A program made the translations under genes and the position numbers. From assembly GCF_013377535.1 (NCBI RefSeq), contig NZ_JABCJE010000002.1, forward strand, positions 1-64,000: 64,000 bases of DNA, given 5' to 3'. Shown here piece after piece: positions 46,966-55,453 of the stretch. The notes beneath the pieces were generated by a model. The model had not been told where the DNA came from and made no database searches. It saw only the letters and a program-made list of their open reading frames with translations. Each line of letters opens with the position of its first letter. The stretch's first letter is position 1. The DNA is from Donghicola mangrovi (GTDB lineage Bacteria > Pseudomonadota > Alphaproteobacteria > Rhodobacterales > Rhodobacteraceae).

Positions 46966-47925
46966 TTAGCCGCGACGGCGACCACCACGGCGACCGCCAG
47001 CGGAGGACGCCTGCGAGGCGCGGGCTGCGTCGGCAAAGCTGGTGCCGTCTTCGGTGGCTTCGAGGATCTTCGAGAACTTGATCCATTCCGCACCGTGGGG
47101 ATCGTGGTTCATCAGAAGGTTGGCCGCCTTGATTGCTTCCATCTCGACCTTGCGGACGGGGTTCATGATCGCCGAGGTCATGCCAGCGCCAATGGCCATG
47201 GGCAGGAAGGCCGCGTTGATGCCGTGACGGTTGGGCAGGCCGAAGCTGATGTTCGACGCGCCGCAAGTGGTGTTCACACCCAGTTCCTCGCGCAGGCGGC
47301 GGACCAGAGCAAACACCTGCTGGCCAGCGGTTGCCATCGCGCCAACGGGCATCACCAGCGGGTCAACCACGATGTCATGGGCGGGGATGCCGAAATCGGC
47401 AGCGCGTTCCACGATCTTTTTGGCGACGGCAAAGCGCACATCGGGGTCTTCGGAGATGCCAGTGTCGTCGTTCGAGATCGCCACAACCGGCACATTGTAC
47501 TTTTTCACCAGCGGCAGAACCAGTTCCAGACGGTCCTCTTCGCCGGTGACCGAGTTCAGCAGCGGACGGCCTTGGGCCGCAGCCAGACCGGCCTCGAGCG
47601 CGGCGGGAACCGAGCTGTCGATGCACAGCGGCACATCAACCAGACCCTGCACCAGCTCGACGACTTTGGTCATCAGCGGGGGCTCGGTCTCGTTGGGGTT
47701 GGGGTTCGAGTTGTAGACAACGCCCGCGTTGATATCGAGAACCATCGCCCCGCATGCGACCTGCTCCAGCGCGTCCTTTTCGACGGTGCTGAAGTCGCCT
47801 GCTTCGAGCTCGGCTGCCAGCTTCTTGCGGCCGGTGGGGTTGATGCGTTCGCCGATGACGCAGAAGGGTTCGTCAAAGCCGATGACGACGGTTTTGGTTT
47901 TCGACTCGATGACAGTGCGGGTCAT
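46966..47925 (-). CDS. Methyltetrahydrofolate:cobalamin methyltransferase (pterin-binding domain protein)
   Basis: A 319-residue TIM-barrel pterin-binding protein: VIGERINPTGRKKLAAEL, GAMVLDINAGV, LCIDSSVPAALEAGL, LNSVTGEE and NTTCGASNISFGLPNRHGIN correspond to the folate domain of MetH. In roseobacters methionine synthase is split into separate proteins; this would be the folate-binding piece that methylates the corrinoid. The last 18 residues are an unusual Gly/Arg-rich tail (GGRRGGRRRG). It follows the MetF-like gene by nine bases. Confidence 0.85.
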   Translation of the reverse strand: MTRTVIESKTKTVVIGFDEPFCVIGERINPTGRKKLAAELEAGDFSTVEKDALEQVACGAMVLDINAGVVYNSNPNPNETEPPLMTKVVELVQGLVDVPLCIDSSVPAALEAGLAAAQGRPLLNSVTGEEDRLELVLPLVKKYNVPVVAISNDDTGISEDPDVRFAVAKKIVERAADFGIPAHDIVVDPLVMPVGAMATAGQQVFALVRRLREELGVNTTCGASNISFGLPNRHGINAAFLPMAIGAGMTSAIMNPVRKVEMEAIKAANLLMNHDPHGAEWIKFSKILEATEDGTSFADAARASQASSAGGRRGGRRRG

Positions 47926-47934
47926 GGGCTTTCC

Positions 47935-48858
47935 TTAGGCTTGGTTTGCGGGGACAGCAGAGCGTCCGCCGTTATCGATAGCCCACTGGGCGTTGGTGGC
48001 AATGCCTCCCAGCGGGAAGAAATGGACATTGGTGATGTTGAAATCGGGGTTCGCGGCCTTGTGGGCTGCCAGATCCGCGATGACTTCGTTGGGCTCAAAG
48101 GGCAGCATCAGCTTGGTGACGTCTTTGGCGCGCTTCTGCAGAACCTTGAGCGAGGGGCCAACGCCGCAAGCAATGGCGAATTTGATCATGGTTTGCAGTT
48201 TGGCAGGGCCAGCGATGCCGATGTGGATGGGCAGGTCAACGCCAGCGGCCTTGATGCTATCGGCCCATTCGATGATCGGCTTGGCTTCGAAGCAGAACTG
48301 GGTCGCCAGCGCCATCTTGGCGTCGGTGCGTTCAGCAAAAGCGGCCTTCCAGCGCAGGGCGTCCATCACATTCTGGTCGCCGCCATTGGGGTCGATGTCC
48401 TTGTTGCCTTCGGGGTGGCCCGCGACGTGCAGACGGGTAAAGCCTGCGCGATCAAAGAGGCCGGTCTCCATCAGCTGCATCGAGCTGTGGAATTCACCGT
48501 GAGGCTCGGCAACGCCGCCAGCCAGCAGCAGAGCCTGCTTGACGCCCGCGTCGTTCGAATAGCGGTTGATCCAGTTTTCCAGAGTCGCGGCGTCTTTGAT
48601 GATGCGCGCGGGGAAGTGGGGCATGACCTGAAAGCCGTCATCGGTCAGACGGGCCGCGGTTTCGACCATGTCCTCGATGGGGGTGCCTTCGATGTGGGCG
48701 ATGTAGACGCGGGTGCTTTCGGGCAGCAGGTCACGGAAGTTCTCGACCTTCGACGCGGTGCGGGGCATCACCTCGATCGAGTAGTCTTGCAGGAACGCTT
48801 CGACTTGCGCGTTTACACCGTTGGTTTCTTCGCGCTTGCGGAAATTAAACAGAGCCAT
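47935..48858 (-). CDS. metF: Methylenetetrahydrofolate reductase (MetF-like)
   Basis: A 307-residue flavoprotein of the MTHFR family that makes 5-methyl-tetrahydrofolate. It is diverged from enterobacterial MetF, but keeps the barrel pattern: YSIEVMPRTA, VYIAHIEGTPIEDMVETAARL, ALLLAGGVAEPHGEF, FCFEAKPIIEWADSI and LPIHIGIAGPAKLQTMIKFA. Product and neighbour fit: its methyl-folate is the substrate of the next gene. The ATG at 48858 has GGGAGG ahead. Confidence 0.85.
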   Translation of the reverse strand: MALFNFRKREETNGVNAQVEAFLQDYSIEVMPRTASKVENFRDLLPESTRVYIAHIEGTPIEDMVETAARLTDDGFQVMPHFPARIIKDAATLENWINRYSNDAGVKQALLLAGGVAEPHGEFHSSMQLMETGLFDRAGFTRLHVAGHPEGNKDIDPNGGDQNVMDALRWKAAFAERTDAKMALATQFCFEAKPIIEWADSIKAAGVDLPIHIGIAGPAKLQTMIKFAIACGVGPSLKVLQKRAKDVTKLMLPFEPNEVIADLAAHKAANPDFNITNVHFFPLGGIATNAQWAIDNGGRSAVPANQA

Positions 48859-48887
48859 GGCGGCCTCCCAGACCTTGCGGGGCGTGC

Positions 48888-49184
48888 TCACGCACGGCCT
48901 CCGTTCTCGATCAGGGCTTTGACGCGCTCCTGATCGAATTCCTCTACCAGCCGCGCCGCCTCGGCGTCGGCAAGGGTCTGGGGATCACCGTCACGCGTGT
49001 CGATCACGACCTTGCGCCATTCTGCCAGATAATCGTCCGTCTTGTCCGCGCCCGACTTCATCGCTGCGCGGTCAATGGCCTGCTCGAAACGCTCGGGCAG
49101 CTGCACTTTGGCGCTGCGGCGTCCTTTGCCGACGATGACCTGGGCCGGAATATCGCGCCAGTAAACGATCGTGATGTCGGGCAT
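48888..49184 (-). CDS. Small protein of the 'virulence factor' (PF13769-type) family
   Basis: A 98-residue protein: ITIVYWRDIPAQVIVGKGRRSAKVQLPERFEQAIDRAAM, then an acidic helical end. The family label is historical and no function is established. In this clade it stands at the head of the methyl-folate genes, so a part in methionine or C1 metabolism is more likely than virulence. It is the first gene of a three-gene minus-strand unit. Confidence 0.75.
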   Translation of the reverse strand: MPDITIVYWRDIPAQVIVGKGRRSAKVQLPERFEQAIDRAAMKSGADKTDDYLAEWRKVVIDTRDGDPQTLADAEAARLVEEFDQERVKALIENGGRA

Positions 49185-49434
49185 GTTGCGATTCCTTTTC
49201 CCTATGGCTTTCTTGTAGAACGCGCTTTTGCGTCACTTTGGGCGAATTTCGACATTGTGAAAGATGTGTGCGACGCGACCTTATTCTGACGCGCATCAAT
49301 AGGCCATCCGAAGGGCCGTGAAAGTTTCGCATGAAGATCATGTGCTGCGCAGATGATCATATTCGGGACTGGCGCTTGCGCATTCGGGGTGGAGTGACTA
49401 CCCTAGTAGGTAACAATGAATGGAGGGCGTGGAC

Positions 49435-50550
49435 ATGACGCCCAGGCGTCCCGATAGCGCGGGCGCACTCCCGAAACCGGTCGAGAGCGCAGATCGCGCG
49501 TCGCCCGATCCGAACGAGCTGTATGCCGCCTTGGATTTGGGCACAAACAGCTGCCGGATGCTGATTGCCAGACCGAATGGCGCTCAGTTTACGGTGGTAG
49601 ATAGCTTCTCAAAGTCCGTCCAGTTGGGCGAGGGTTTGGAAAGCACCGGCAACCTGAGCCGCGCAGCCATGAACAGGACTGTGCAGGCACTAAAGGTATG
49701 TCAGCAGAAACTGCAACGTCACAACGTGTCGCGGATGCGATTGGTTGCGACCGAGGCATGCCGCAGGGCCAAGAACTCGCGCAAGTTCCTTCAGCAGGTG
49801 CGGCGCGAAACGGGACTTGTGCTGGATATCATCCCGCCCGAGGAAGAGGCGCGTCTGGCCGTGGTGTCCTGCGCGCCCTTGGTCAGTGCGCGCACGCAGC
49901 AGCTCTTGGTCGTGGATATTGGCGGTGGCTCCACCGAACTGGTGTGGATTGATCTGGCCCAAGTGCCGCGCCGCGAGCGTGCCAAATCCATCATGCGCCT
50001 GCATCAGGGCTTCAAGGCCCGCGGCCCGCGCCTGAGCCATCCCCCCGCCAAAGTGGTGGACTGGATCAGCGTGCCCCTTGGTGTGGCAACCCTGCGAGAG
50101 CAGTTCGCGGATGTCGAGGATGATGCCGCACGCTTTGCCCTCATGAGCTGGTTCTTCGAGGAAAATCTGGCCGAGTTTGCCCCCTATGCCCGCGAACAAA
50201 AACGGCAGGGGTTCCAGATCGTGGGGACCAGCGGCACCGTGACCACGGTTGCGGCCAGCCATCTGGGGCTCAAACGCTATGACCGGACCAAGGTGGACGG
50301 GCTGCGCATGAGCTCTGACCAGATCAACAAGGTGATCGACGGCTATCTGGCACTGGGCCCCGAGGGCCGCCGCCGCGATCCCCGTATCGGAAATGATCGC
50401 CAGACCCTGATTATGTCGGGGGCGGCGATCCTTCAGGCGCTCTTGCGCTGTTGGCCCACGGACCGACTGTCGGTCGCAGACCGTGGACTGCGCGAAGGGC
50501 TCCTTTATGCACAAATGAGCGCGGACGGCGTTCTACAGGACAGTGAATAA
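49435..50550 (+). CDS. Exopolyphosphatase / pppGpp phosphatase family protein
   Basis: A 371-residue Ppx/GppA protein of the actin-like ATPase fold: [16 protein letters not shown] (phosphate loop), [36 protein letters not shown], and [12 protein letters not shown]. It removes phosphate from polyphosphate or pppGpp. The ATG at 49435 has GGAGG eight bases ahead; an ATG at 49420 overlaps that site. It overlaps rlmE by one base (TAATG). Confidence 0.88.
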   Translation: MTPRRPDSAGALPKPVESADRASPDPNELYAALDLGTNSCRMLIARPNGAQFTVVDSFSKSVQLGEGLESTGNLSRAAMNRTVQALKVCQQKLQRHNVSRMRLVATEACRRAKNSRKFLQQVRRETGLVLDIIPPEEEARLAVVSCAPLVSARTQQLLVVDIGGGSTELVWIDLAQVPRRERAKSIMRLHQGFKARGPRLSHPPAKVVDWISVPLGVATLREQFADVEDDAARFALMSWFFEENLAEFAPYAREQKRQGFQIVGTSGTVTTVAASHLGLKRYDRTKVDGLRMSSDQINKVIDGYLALGPEGRRRDPRIGNDRQTLIMSGAAILQALLRCWPTDRLSVADRGLREGLLYAQMSADGVLQDSE

Positions 50551-51308
50551 TGGCAAAGAAACCAACAAAAAACACCTCCGGTCGCGGCCAGCGTGACCTG
50601 ACTGTCAAAGTCAAAACCGCCCGTGGACGCACCACCAGCCAGCAGCGTTGGCTTCAGCGCCAGCTGAACGACCCCTATGTGAAACGCGCCAAGGAAGAGG
50701 GCTATCGCGGACGCGCGGCATTCAAGATTCTGGAACTGGACGACAAGTTCCGTTTCCTTGTGCCGGGGGCCAAGGTCGTGGACTTGGGCTGCGCGCCGGG
50801 GGGCTGGTGTCAGGTTGCAGTCAAACGTGTGAACGCGCTCGGCGAGAAAAAGGGCAAGGCCATCGGCACCATTCTGGGGGTCGATCTGCAAGAGGTCGAG
50901 CCGATCGCTGGCGCCGAAGTGCACCAGCTGGACTTCCTGTCCGATGACGCTGATTTGCAGGTCAAGGAATGGCTGGGGGGCAGTGCCACCGTGGTCATGT
51001 CCGACATGGCGGCAGCGTCCAGCGGTCACAAGCAGACCGACCACTTGCGGATCATCGCCCTGTGCGAGGCCGCGGCCTATTTCGCGTTCGACGTGCTGGA
51101 GCCGGGCGGCACCTTTGTCGCCAAGGTTCTGGCGGGCGGTGCCGAAGGCAGTCTGCAGCAGCTCTTGAAAAAGCGCTTCAAAAAGGTGGTCAACGTGAAA
51201 CCCCCGTCGAGCCGCGCCGACAGTTCCGAGAAATTTGTGGTTGCGACCGGCTTCCGCGCCGAAAACGACAACGGCGACTATGACGAGGACGACGATACCG
51301 ATGAGTGA
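50550..51308 (+). CDS. rlmE: 23S rRNA (uridine-2'-O-)-methyltransferase RlmE (FtsJ/RrmJ)
   Basis: A 252-residue enzyme that methylates U2552 of 23S rRNA. Motifs: [16 protein letters not shown] (SAM site), [28 protein letters not shown], and FVAKVLAGG; the K-D-K-E catalytic residues are in place. The N-terminus is basic and the C-terminus is an acidic tail. It overlaps both neighbours, consistent with one operon with ppx/gppA. Confidence 0.94.
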   Translation: MAKKPTKNTSGRGQRDLTVKVKTARGRTTSQQRWLQRQLNDPYVKRAKEEGYRGRAAFKILELDDKFRFLVPGAKVVDLGCAPGGWCQVAVKRVNALGEKKGKAIGTILGVDLQEVEPIAGAEVHQLDFLSDDADLQVKEWLGGSATVVMSDMAAASSGHKQTDHLRIIALCEAAAYFAFDVLEPGGTFVAKVLAGGAEGSLQQLLKKRFKKVVNVKPPSSRADSSEKFVVATGFRAENDNGDYDEDDDTDE

Positions 51309-51861
51309 TCAGGCGCCATCCTTGACCGGTCTTTTGTCCCTTGGGTGGGCGCGTTTGCTGGCGGGGGCACAGTTCCCCGATGCGGCGGCGCGCCATGTGA
51401 CCTTGGGGACGTTCGGCCTGTCAGGATGGCCCGAGATGCGCAGCGTGATCCTGCGGGCGGCGCACCGCGATGCAGGTCTGCTAGAGGTGCACACGGATGT
51501 GGCCTCGGAAAAGGTGTCGGAAATTCGCGATAACCCTCATGCGGGGCTGCATGTCTGGGACGCGGCCTATTCGCTGCAAATCCGCCTGCGCGGCTCGGTC
51601 CGAGAGCGCCCGCGCCGCGAACTGCCGCCCCTGTGGGAGGCTGTGCCGGAAACCTCGCGCAAGGTGTATGGCGGGCATCCCTATCCGGGCTATGCGATGG
51701 CCAGCCCCTATGATCATACGGATGATCCGCAGCTCGACCGCTTTGCCGTGCTGCAGTTCCGCGTCGAAGAGATCGAGTTGTTGCTGATCGATCCCGACAA
51801 ACACAAACGCGCCCTCTACAGGCGCGTGAACGACTTTCAGGGGCAGTGGCTGGCGCCCTGA
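51301..51861 (+). CDS. Pyridoxamine 5'-phosphate oxidase-family flavoprotein
   Basis: A 186-residue FMN-binding split-barrel protein: [52 protein letters not shown] and [16 protein letters not shown]. It is not classical PdxH; the substrate is unknown. The ATG at 51301 overlaps the rlmE stop, while the frame's earlier part lies in rlmE. It is the last gene of the operon and converges on the anti-sigma gene. Confidence 0.8.
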   Translation: MSDQAPSLTGLLSLGWARLLAGAQFPDAAARHVTLGTFGLSGWPEMRSVILRAAHRDAGLLEVHTDVASEKVSEIRDNPHAGLHVWDAAYSLQIRLRGSVRERPRRELPPLWEAVPETSRKVYGGHPYPGYAMASPYDHTDDPQLDRFAVLQFRVEEIELLLIDPDKHKRALYRRVNDFQGQWLAP

Positions 51862-52083
51862 TCAGGCGCGGCCGAACACGACGGCCTCGACCTCTTCCCA
51901 GCTGACGGGGTTCTCGTAGACCTCCTCGATCGGAGGGGGCAGTAGGGGGGCCAACTGTTCCCGCCAGTACCGCACGCGCTGTCGCATCTCGAAGGACTGG
52001 CCGATCTCCTCGGCCACATGTGCGGCAGAGGCGTCGTCCAGACTTCCCAGAACAAAGGCAAAGGCGCGTTCGTCGGTGGTCAT
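51862..52083 (-). CDS. Short RskA-like anti-sigma domain protein
   Basis: A 73-residue protein: FAFVLGSLDDASAAHVAEEIGQSFEMRQRVRYWREQLAPLLPPP...SWEEVEAVVFG matches the N-terminal anti-sigma domain of RskA-type regulators. The membrane helix and periplasmic domain normally present (total over 200 residues) are missing, so it would be soluble. It lies four bases after the sigma gene, a typical sigma/anti-sigma pair. How it senses a signal is not visible. Confidence 0.6.
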   Translation of the reverse strand: MTTDERAFAFVLGSLDDASAAHVAEEIGQSFEMRQRVRYWREQLAPLLPPPIEEVYENPVSWEEVEAVVFGRA

Positions 52084-52087
52084 TTTC

Positions 52088-52648
52088 TCAGGCGGCTCCG
52101 GTTAGGCGGGTGCGAAGTGCGAACCCTGCATTCCTTACCTTTCTACCAACGGCCTGTACGGATTCATTATAGAGTGACGCCAAGTCATCTAGGGTTAGGT
52201 CGTAGACAAATCTGGCCACAAGCATCTCGGCTGCGGGGACCGGCAATGTCCGAAGGGCTGTGTTGATACGTCCGACCTGGTGATGACGTAGCTGTTGTTC
52301 CTGTTGGCTGAGGTCGGTGTCGGCCTCCCACGCGATGTTGCGCCCGAAGAAGGGTTGGTCGCCCGATTGCTCGCGCAGGCGCTGGATCGCCAGGCAGCGG
52401 ACACGACGCATCAGCCAGTCATAGGCATCTTCTTTGTCAGGATCGTATTTCGGGGCCATGCGCCAGATCAGCGGCATCAGCTCCAGATAGGCCATTCTGG
52501 CCTGTTCGCGATCGGGCAGCAGGCGAACAAGCTCGGTAAAGAGCTTGTTGCCGTGCATCCCGTGCACTTCGCGCAGCGCATCTTTGTCGCGGGCGGCGAT
52601 CCGTTGCAGGATTTCTTCCGTCGCGCACTCCAGAACCCGGTTTTCCAT
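52088..52648 (-). CDS. ECF-type RNA polymerase sigma factor
   Basis: A 186-residue sigma-70 family member. Region 2 is at about 20-90 (LMPLIWRMAPKYDPDKEDAYDWLMRRVRCLAIQRLRE) and region 4 at about 120-180 (RTLPVPAAEMLVARFVYDLTLDDLASLYNESVQAVGRKV). The ATG at 52648 has AGGG ahead; nine more codons upstream are possible. The short anti-sigma gene follows. Its upstream DNA carries a motif also found in the curli region, so it may control amyloid genes or share their regulator. Confidence 0.82.
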   Translation of the reverse strand: MENRVLECATEEILQRIAARDKDALREVHGMHGNKLFTELVRLLPDREQARMAYLELMPLIWRMAPKYDPDKEDAYDWLMRRVRCLAIQRLREQSGDQPFFGRNIAWEADTDLSQQEQQLRHHQVGRINTALRTLPVPAAEMLVARFVYDLTLDDLASLYNESVQAVGRKVRNAGFALRTRLTGAA

Positions 52649-52713
52649 TTCTAAACACCCTGAAAACACACTCACTGGGATATAGAACGCGCGTTCGGAT
52701 GTATGTTTTAGGG

Positions 52714-52760
52714 TCGAAGGTATATATTTTTGTACCGAAGGATATTTTTATATCCTTCGG
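52714..52760. promoter_or_regulatory. Repeated AT-rich palindromic motif upstream of the sigma gene
   Basis: Two linked units: CGAAGG at 52715, TATATATTTTT, then TACCGAAGG; and a perfect 11-bp hairpin (CCGAAGGATAT 52735-52745 with ATATCCTTCGG 52750-52760, loop TTTT). The first unit is almost the same as 57477-57510 in the curli intergenic region. It also lies after the GMC gene, but has no T-run, so a regulatory role is preferred over a terminator. Confidence 0.6.
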
Positions 52761-52768
52761 GTCGGTTT

Positions 52769-54388
52769 TCACGCGGGGGCCAGTTGTTTGGCGTCTGCCT
52801 TGATCATGTCGGCGGCCTTTTCCGCGATCATGATGGTGGGCGAGTTGGTGTTCCCCGAGGTGATCGTCGGCATGACCGAGGCATCCACCACCCGCAGCCC
52901 CTGAATGCCCCGCACGCGGCAGGCCATATCCACCACGGCGCGGTCGTCGGTGCCCATGCGGGCCGTCCCCACGGGGTGGAAGATGGTCGAGGCGATGTTG
53001 CCCGCGCCCTCGGCCAGTTCGGCGTCGGTCTGGTACATGGGGCCGGGTTTGAATTCCTCGGGTTGGTATTGCGCCATCGCGGGTTGGGCCATGATCTGGC
53101 GGGTCAGCTTGATCGCATTGGCGGCGACGATGCGGTCGCCCTCGGTGGACAGGTAGTTCGGCTGGATTTCCGGCGGGGTCAGGGCGTCGGGGCTGGTGAT
53201 GTGCACATGGCCGCGGCTCTCGGGGCGCAGGTGGCAGACGCTGGCGGTGATCGCGTCGAAATCGTGGGGCGCTTGGCCGAAAGCCTCGAGTGTGACGGGC
53301 TGCACGTGGTACTCCAGATCCGGCGTCGCCACATCGGGGCTGGAATAGGCAAAGGCCGCCAATTGGCTCGGGGCCATCGACATCGGGCCCGACCGTTTCA
53401 GCAGATATTCGAGGCCGATCATCCCCTTGCCCCACAGGCTGTTGGCCATGGTGTTCAGGGTTTTCGCGCCCTGAACCTTGTAGGCGCAGCGGATTTGCAG
53501 GTGGTCTTGCAGGTTGCCGCCTACATCGGGGGCATCGAGGCGTACGTCAATCCCGTGCTCTTGCAGCAGCGCACCGGGCCCGATCCCCGACAGTTGCAGC
53601 AGTTGGGGAGAGTTGATGGCACCGGCGCTCAGGATCACCTCGCCGCGGGCAGTGGCGCGGGCAGGGGCGCCCTGCACCCGCAGTTTCACGCCACTGGCGC
53701 GCATTCCGTCAAAGGTCAGCGTTTCGGCCTGCGCATGGGTGACGACCCGCAGGTTCGGGCGGTTCGAGGCAGGTTTCAAGAAGCCTTTGGACGTGCTCCA
53801 CCGCCAGCCGGCTTTCTGGTTCACCTTGAAATAGCCGACGCCAAAGTTGTCGCCGGTGTTGAAATCGGGGGTCTCGGGGATGCCGGCCTGAACAGCGGCG
53901 TGTTTCCACGATTCCAGTACATCCCACTTCAGGCGTTGCTCTTCGACGCGCCATTCGCCGCCCGCGCCGTGGTGTTCGGAGGCGCCGCCATAGTAATCTT
54001 CGGACTTGATGAAATAGGGCAGCACATCGTCCCAGCCCCAGCCGGTCAGGCCCATCTGCCGCCAGCCGTCATAGTCTGCCGCCTGTCCGCGCAGGTACAG
54101 CATCCCGTTGATCGACGAGCATCCCCCCAGCACGCGCCCTCGCGGATACAGCAGTTGCCGTCCATTTAGGCCAGCGCAGGCGGCGGTCTTGTAGCCCCAG
54201 TCGGTGCGCGGGTTCCCGATGCAATACAGGTACCCGACCGGAATGTGGATCCAGTGGTATTTGTCGTGACCGCCTGCCTCGAGCAGCAGCACGGATTTGG
54301 TCGGGTCCTCGCTGAGCCTGTTGGCCAGAACGCAGCCCGCCGATCCCGCGCCCACGATCACATAGTCATATGTTCCCAAATCCAGCAT
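52769..54388 (-). CDS. GMC-family oxidoreductase (choline/alcohol dehydrogenase type)
   Basis: A 539-residue flavoenzyme. The FAD-binding start is YDYVIVGAGSAGCVLANRLSE; the GMC signatures are PRGRVLGGCSSINGMLYLRG and GAINSPQLLQLSGIGPG; the catalytic His region is FHPVGTARMG near 460. It oxidises an alcohol or choline-like substrate that cannot be named from sequence. The ATG at 54388 has GGGAGG ahead. The LysR gene is divergent and probably controls it. Confidence 0.9.
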   Translation of the reverse strand: MLDLGTYDYVIVGAGSAGCVLANRLSEDPTKSVLLLEAGGHDKYHWIHIPVGYLYCIGNPRTDWGYKTAACAGLNGRQLLYPRGRVLGGCSSINGMLYLRGQAADYDGWRQMGLTGWGWDDVLPYFIKSEDYYGGASEHHGAGGEWRVEEQRLKWDVLESWKHAAVQAGIPETPDFNTGDNFGVGYFKVNQKAGWRWSTSKGFLKPASNRPNLRVVTHAQAETLTFDGMRASGVKLRVQGAPARATARGEVILSAGAINSPQLLQLSGIGPGALLQEHGIDVRLDAPDVGGNLQDHLQIRCAYKVQGAKTLNTMANSLWGKGMIGLEYLLKRSGPMSMAPSQLAAFAYSSPDVATPDLEYHVQPVTLEAFGQAPHDFDAITASVCHLRPESRGHVHITSPDALTPPEIQPNYLSTEGDRIVAANAIKLTRQIMAQPAMAQYQPEEFKPGPMYQTDAELAEGAGNIASTIFHPVGTARMGTDDRAVVDMACRVRGIQGLRVVDASVMPTITSGNTNSPTIMIAEKAADMIKADAKQLAPA

Positions 54389-54497
54389 TGCTGCGTTCCT
54401 CCCCCGCAAATGTCCCTTTTGAAACTATCCGCGTTTTGGCTGGACAGGGAATGAACGGTTTCGCACATTGTATGTCGAAAACCGTGCAGAGGCGCTT

Positions 54498-55394
54498 ATG
54501 CAGTTCGACTGGGAAGACATCCGCTATTTCCTCGAGACCGAGCGGGCAGGGCGCATGGCCTTGGCCGCGCGGCGGCTCGGGGTCAGCCACACCACCGTCG
54601 CCCGCCATATCGAGCGGCTGGAGCGGTCCATCGGCACGCAAGTCTTCGAGCGCAGCGACGAAGGGATGCTGCTGACCGAGGTGGGCGAGCGCATCCTGTC
54701 CCATGCCCGCGAAATGGAGCGGACGGCGTTGGCCCTTGGGGATCAGTTAGGCGACGGGCGGGCCGAGCAGCTGTCGGGCGTGGTCCGCGTGGGGGCACCG
54801 GACGGGTTCGGGAATGCGGTGCTGTCGCACATCCTGCCGCAGCTTTTGCGCACCAGCCCCGGATTGCAAATCGAACTGGTGCCCGTGCCCCGCACCCACA
54901 AACTGTGGAAGCGCGACGTGGATATCGCCATCAGTCTGGACCGTCCGCAAACGGGCCGCCTGATCATGCGCAAGCTGGTAGACTATGACCTGCGCCTCTA
55001 TGGGGCGCCAGAATTGCTGGCCGATCCGCCGCGGGATGTGCAGGACCTGACGGCCTATCCCTTTGTCGGGTATATCGACGACCTGCTTTATACCGGAGAG
55101 TTGGACTTTAACCGCCTGATCCACCCGCAACTGCGCACGGCCTACAAGGCTGCCACGGTCAAGGCGCAACTGGATGCGGTGCGGGCTGGGGCGGGGCTGG
55201 GGGTGCTGCCGTGCTTTATGGCCGCGCAGACCGGCCTGATCCCCGTGCTGCCCGAAGAGGTTCAGTTCAACCGGCGCTATTGGCTGCTGTACCCCGAGGA
55301 ATTTCGCGATCTAGCCCGCATCCGCCGCGTGGCCGATTTCATCGTGGACGGGGTCAGGAGCAGTCCGGCGCAATTCACCTATGACCCCCAATAG
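54498..55394 (+). CDS. LysR-family transcriptional regulator
   Basis: A 298-residue regulator: N-terminal winged helix DWEDIRYFLETERAGRMALAARRLGVSHTTVARHIERLE, then a periplasmic-binding-like effector domain (GVVRVGAPDGFGNAVLSHILP...). The ATG at 54498 suits the family; ten extra codons lie upstream. It is divergent from the GMC oxidoreductase with about 110 bases between, the usual layout of a LysR protein and its target. It ends at a strong terminator. Confidence 0.9.
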   Translation: MQFDWEDIRYFLETERAGRMALAARRLGVSHTTVARHIERLERSIGTQVFERSDEGMLLTEVGERILSHAREMERTALALGDQLGDGRAEQLSGVVRVGAPDGFGNAVLSHILPQLLRTSPGLQIELVPVPRTHKLWKRDVDIAISLDRPQTGRLIMRKLVDYDLRLYGAPELLADPPRDVQDLTAYPFVGYIDDLLYTGELDFNRLIHPQLRTAYKAATVKAQLDAVRAGAGLGVLPCFMAAQTGLIPVLPEEVQFNRRYWLLYPEEFRDLARIRRVADFIVDGVRSSPAQFTYDPQ

Positions 55395-55395
55395 A

Positions 55396-55425
55396 AAACG
55401 CCACCCGGGGGTCGGGGTGGCGTTT
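55396..55425. terminator. Bidirectional terminator between lysR and the large curlin gene
   Basis: AAACGCCACCC (55396-55406) pairs with GGGTGGCGTTT (55415-55425). It separates two converging genes. Confidence 0.8.
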
Positions 55426-55453
55426 CCTTTGCCAGACAGAACGGCGGAAAAGG

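Noticed and set aside
47095-48933. 612-codon open frame antisense to the methyltransferase and MetF-like genes
   Set aside because: It is a high-GC shadow frame; the opposite strand encodes two clear enzyme families with proper ribosome sites.
52735-52760. Hairpin after the GMC gene as a rho-independent terminator
   Set aside because: No T-run follows on the minus strand; similarity to the curli region favours a regulatory element.
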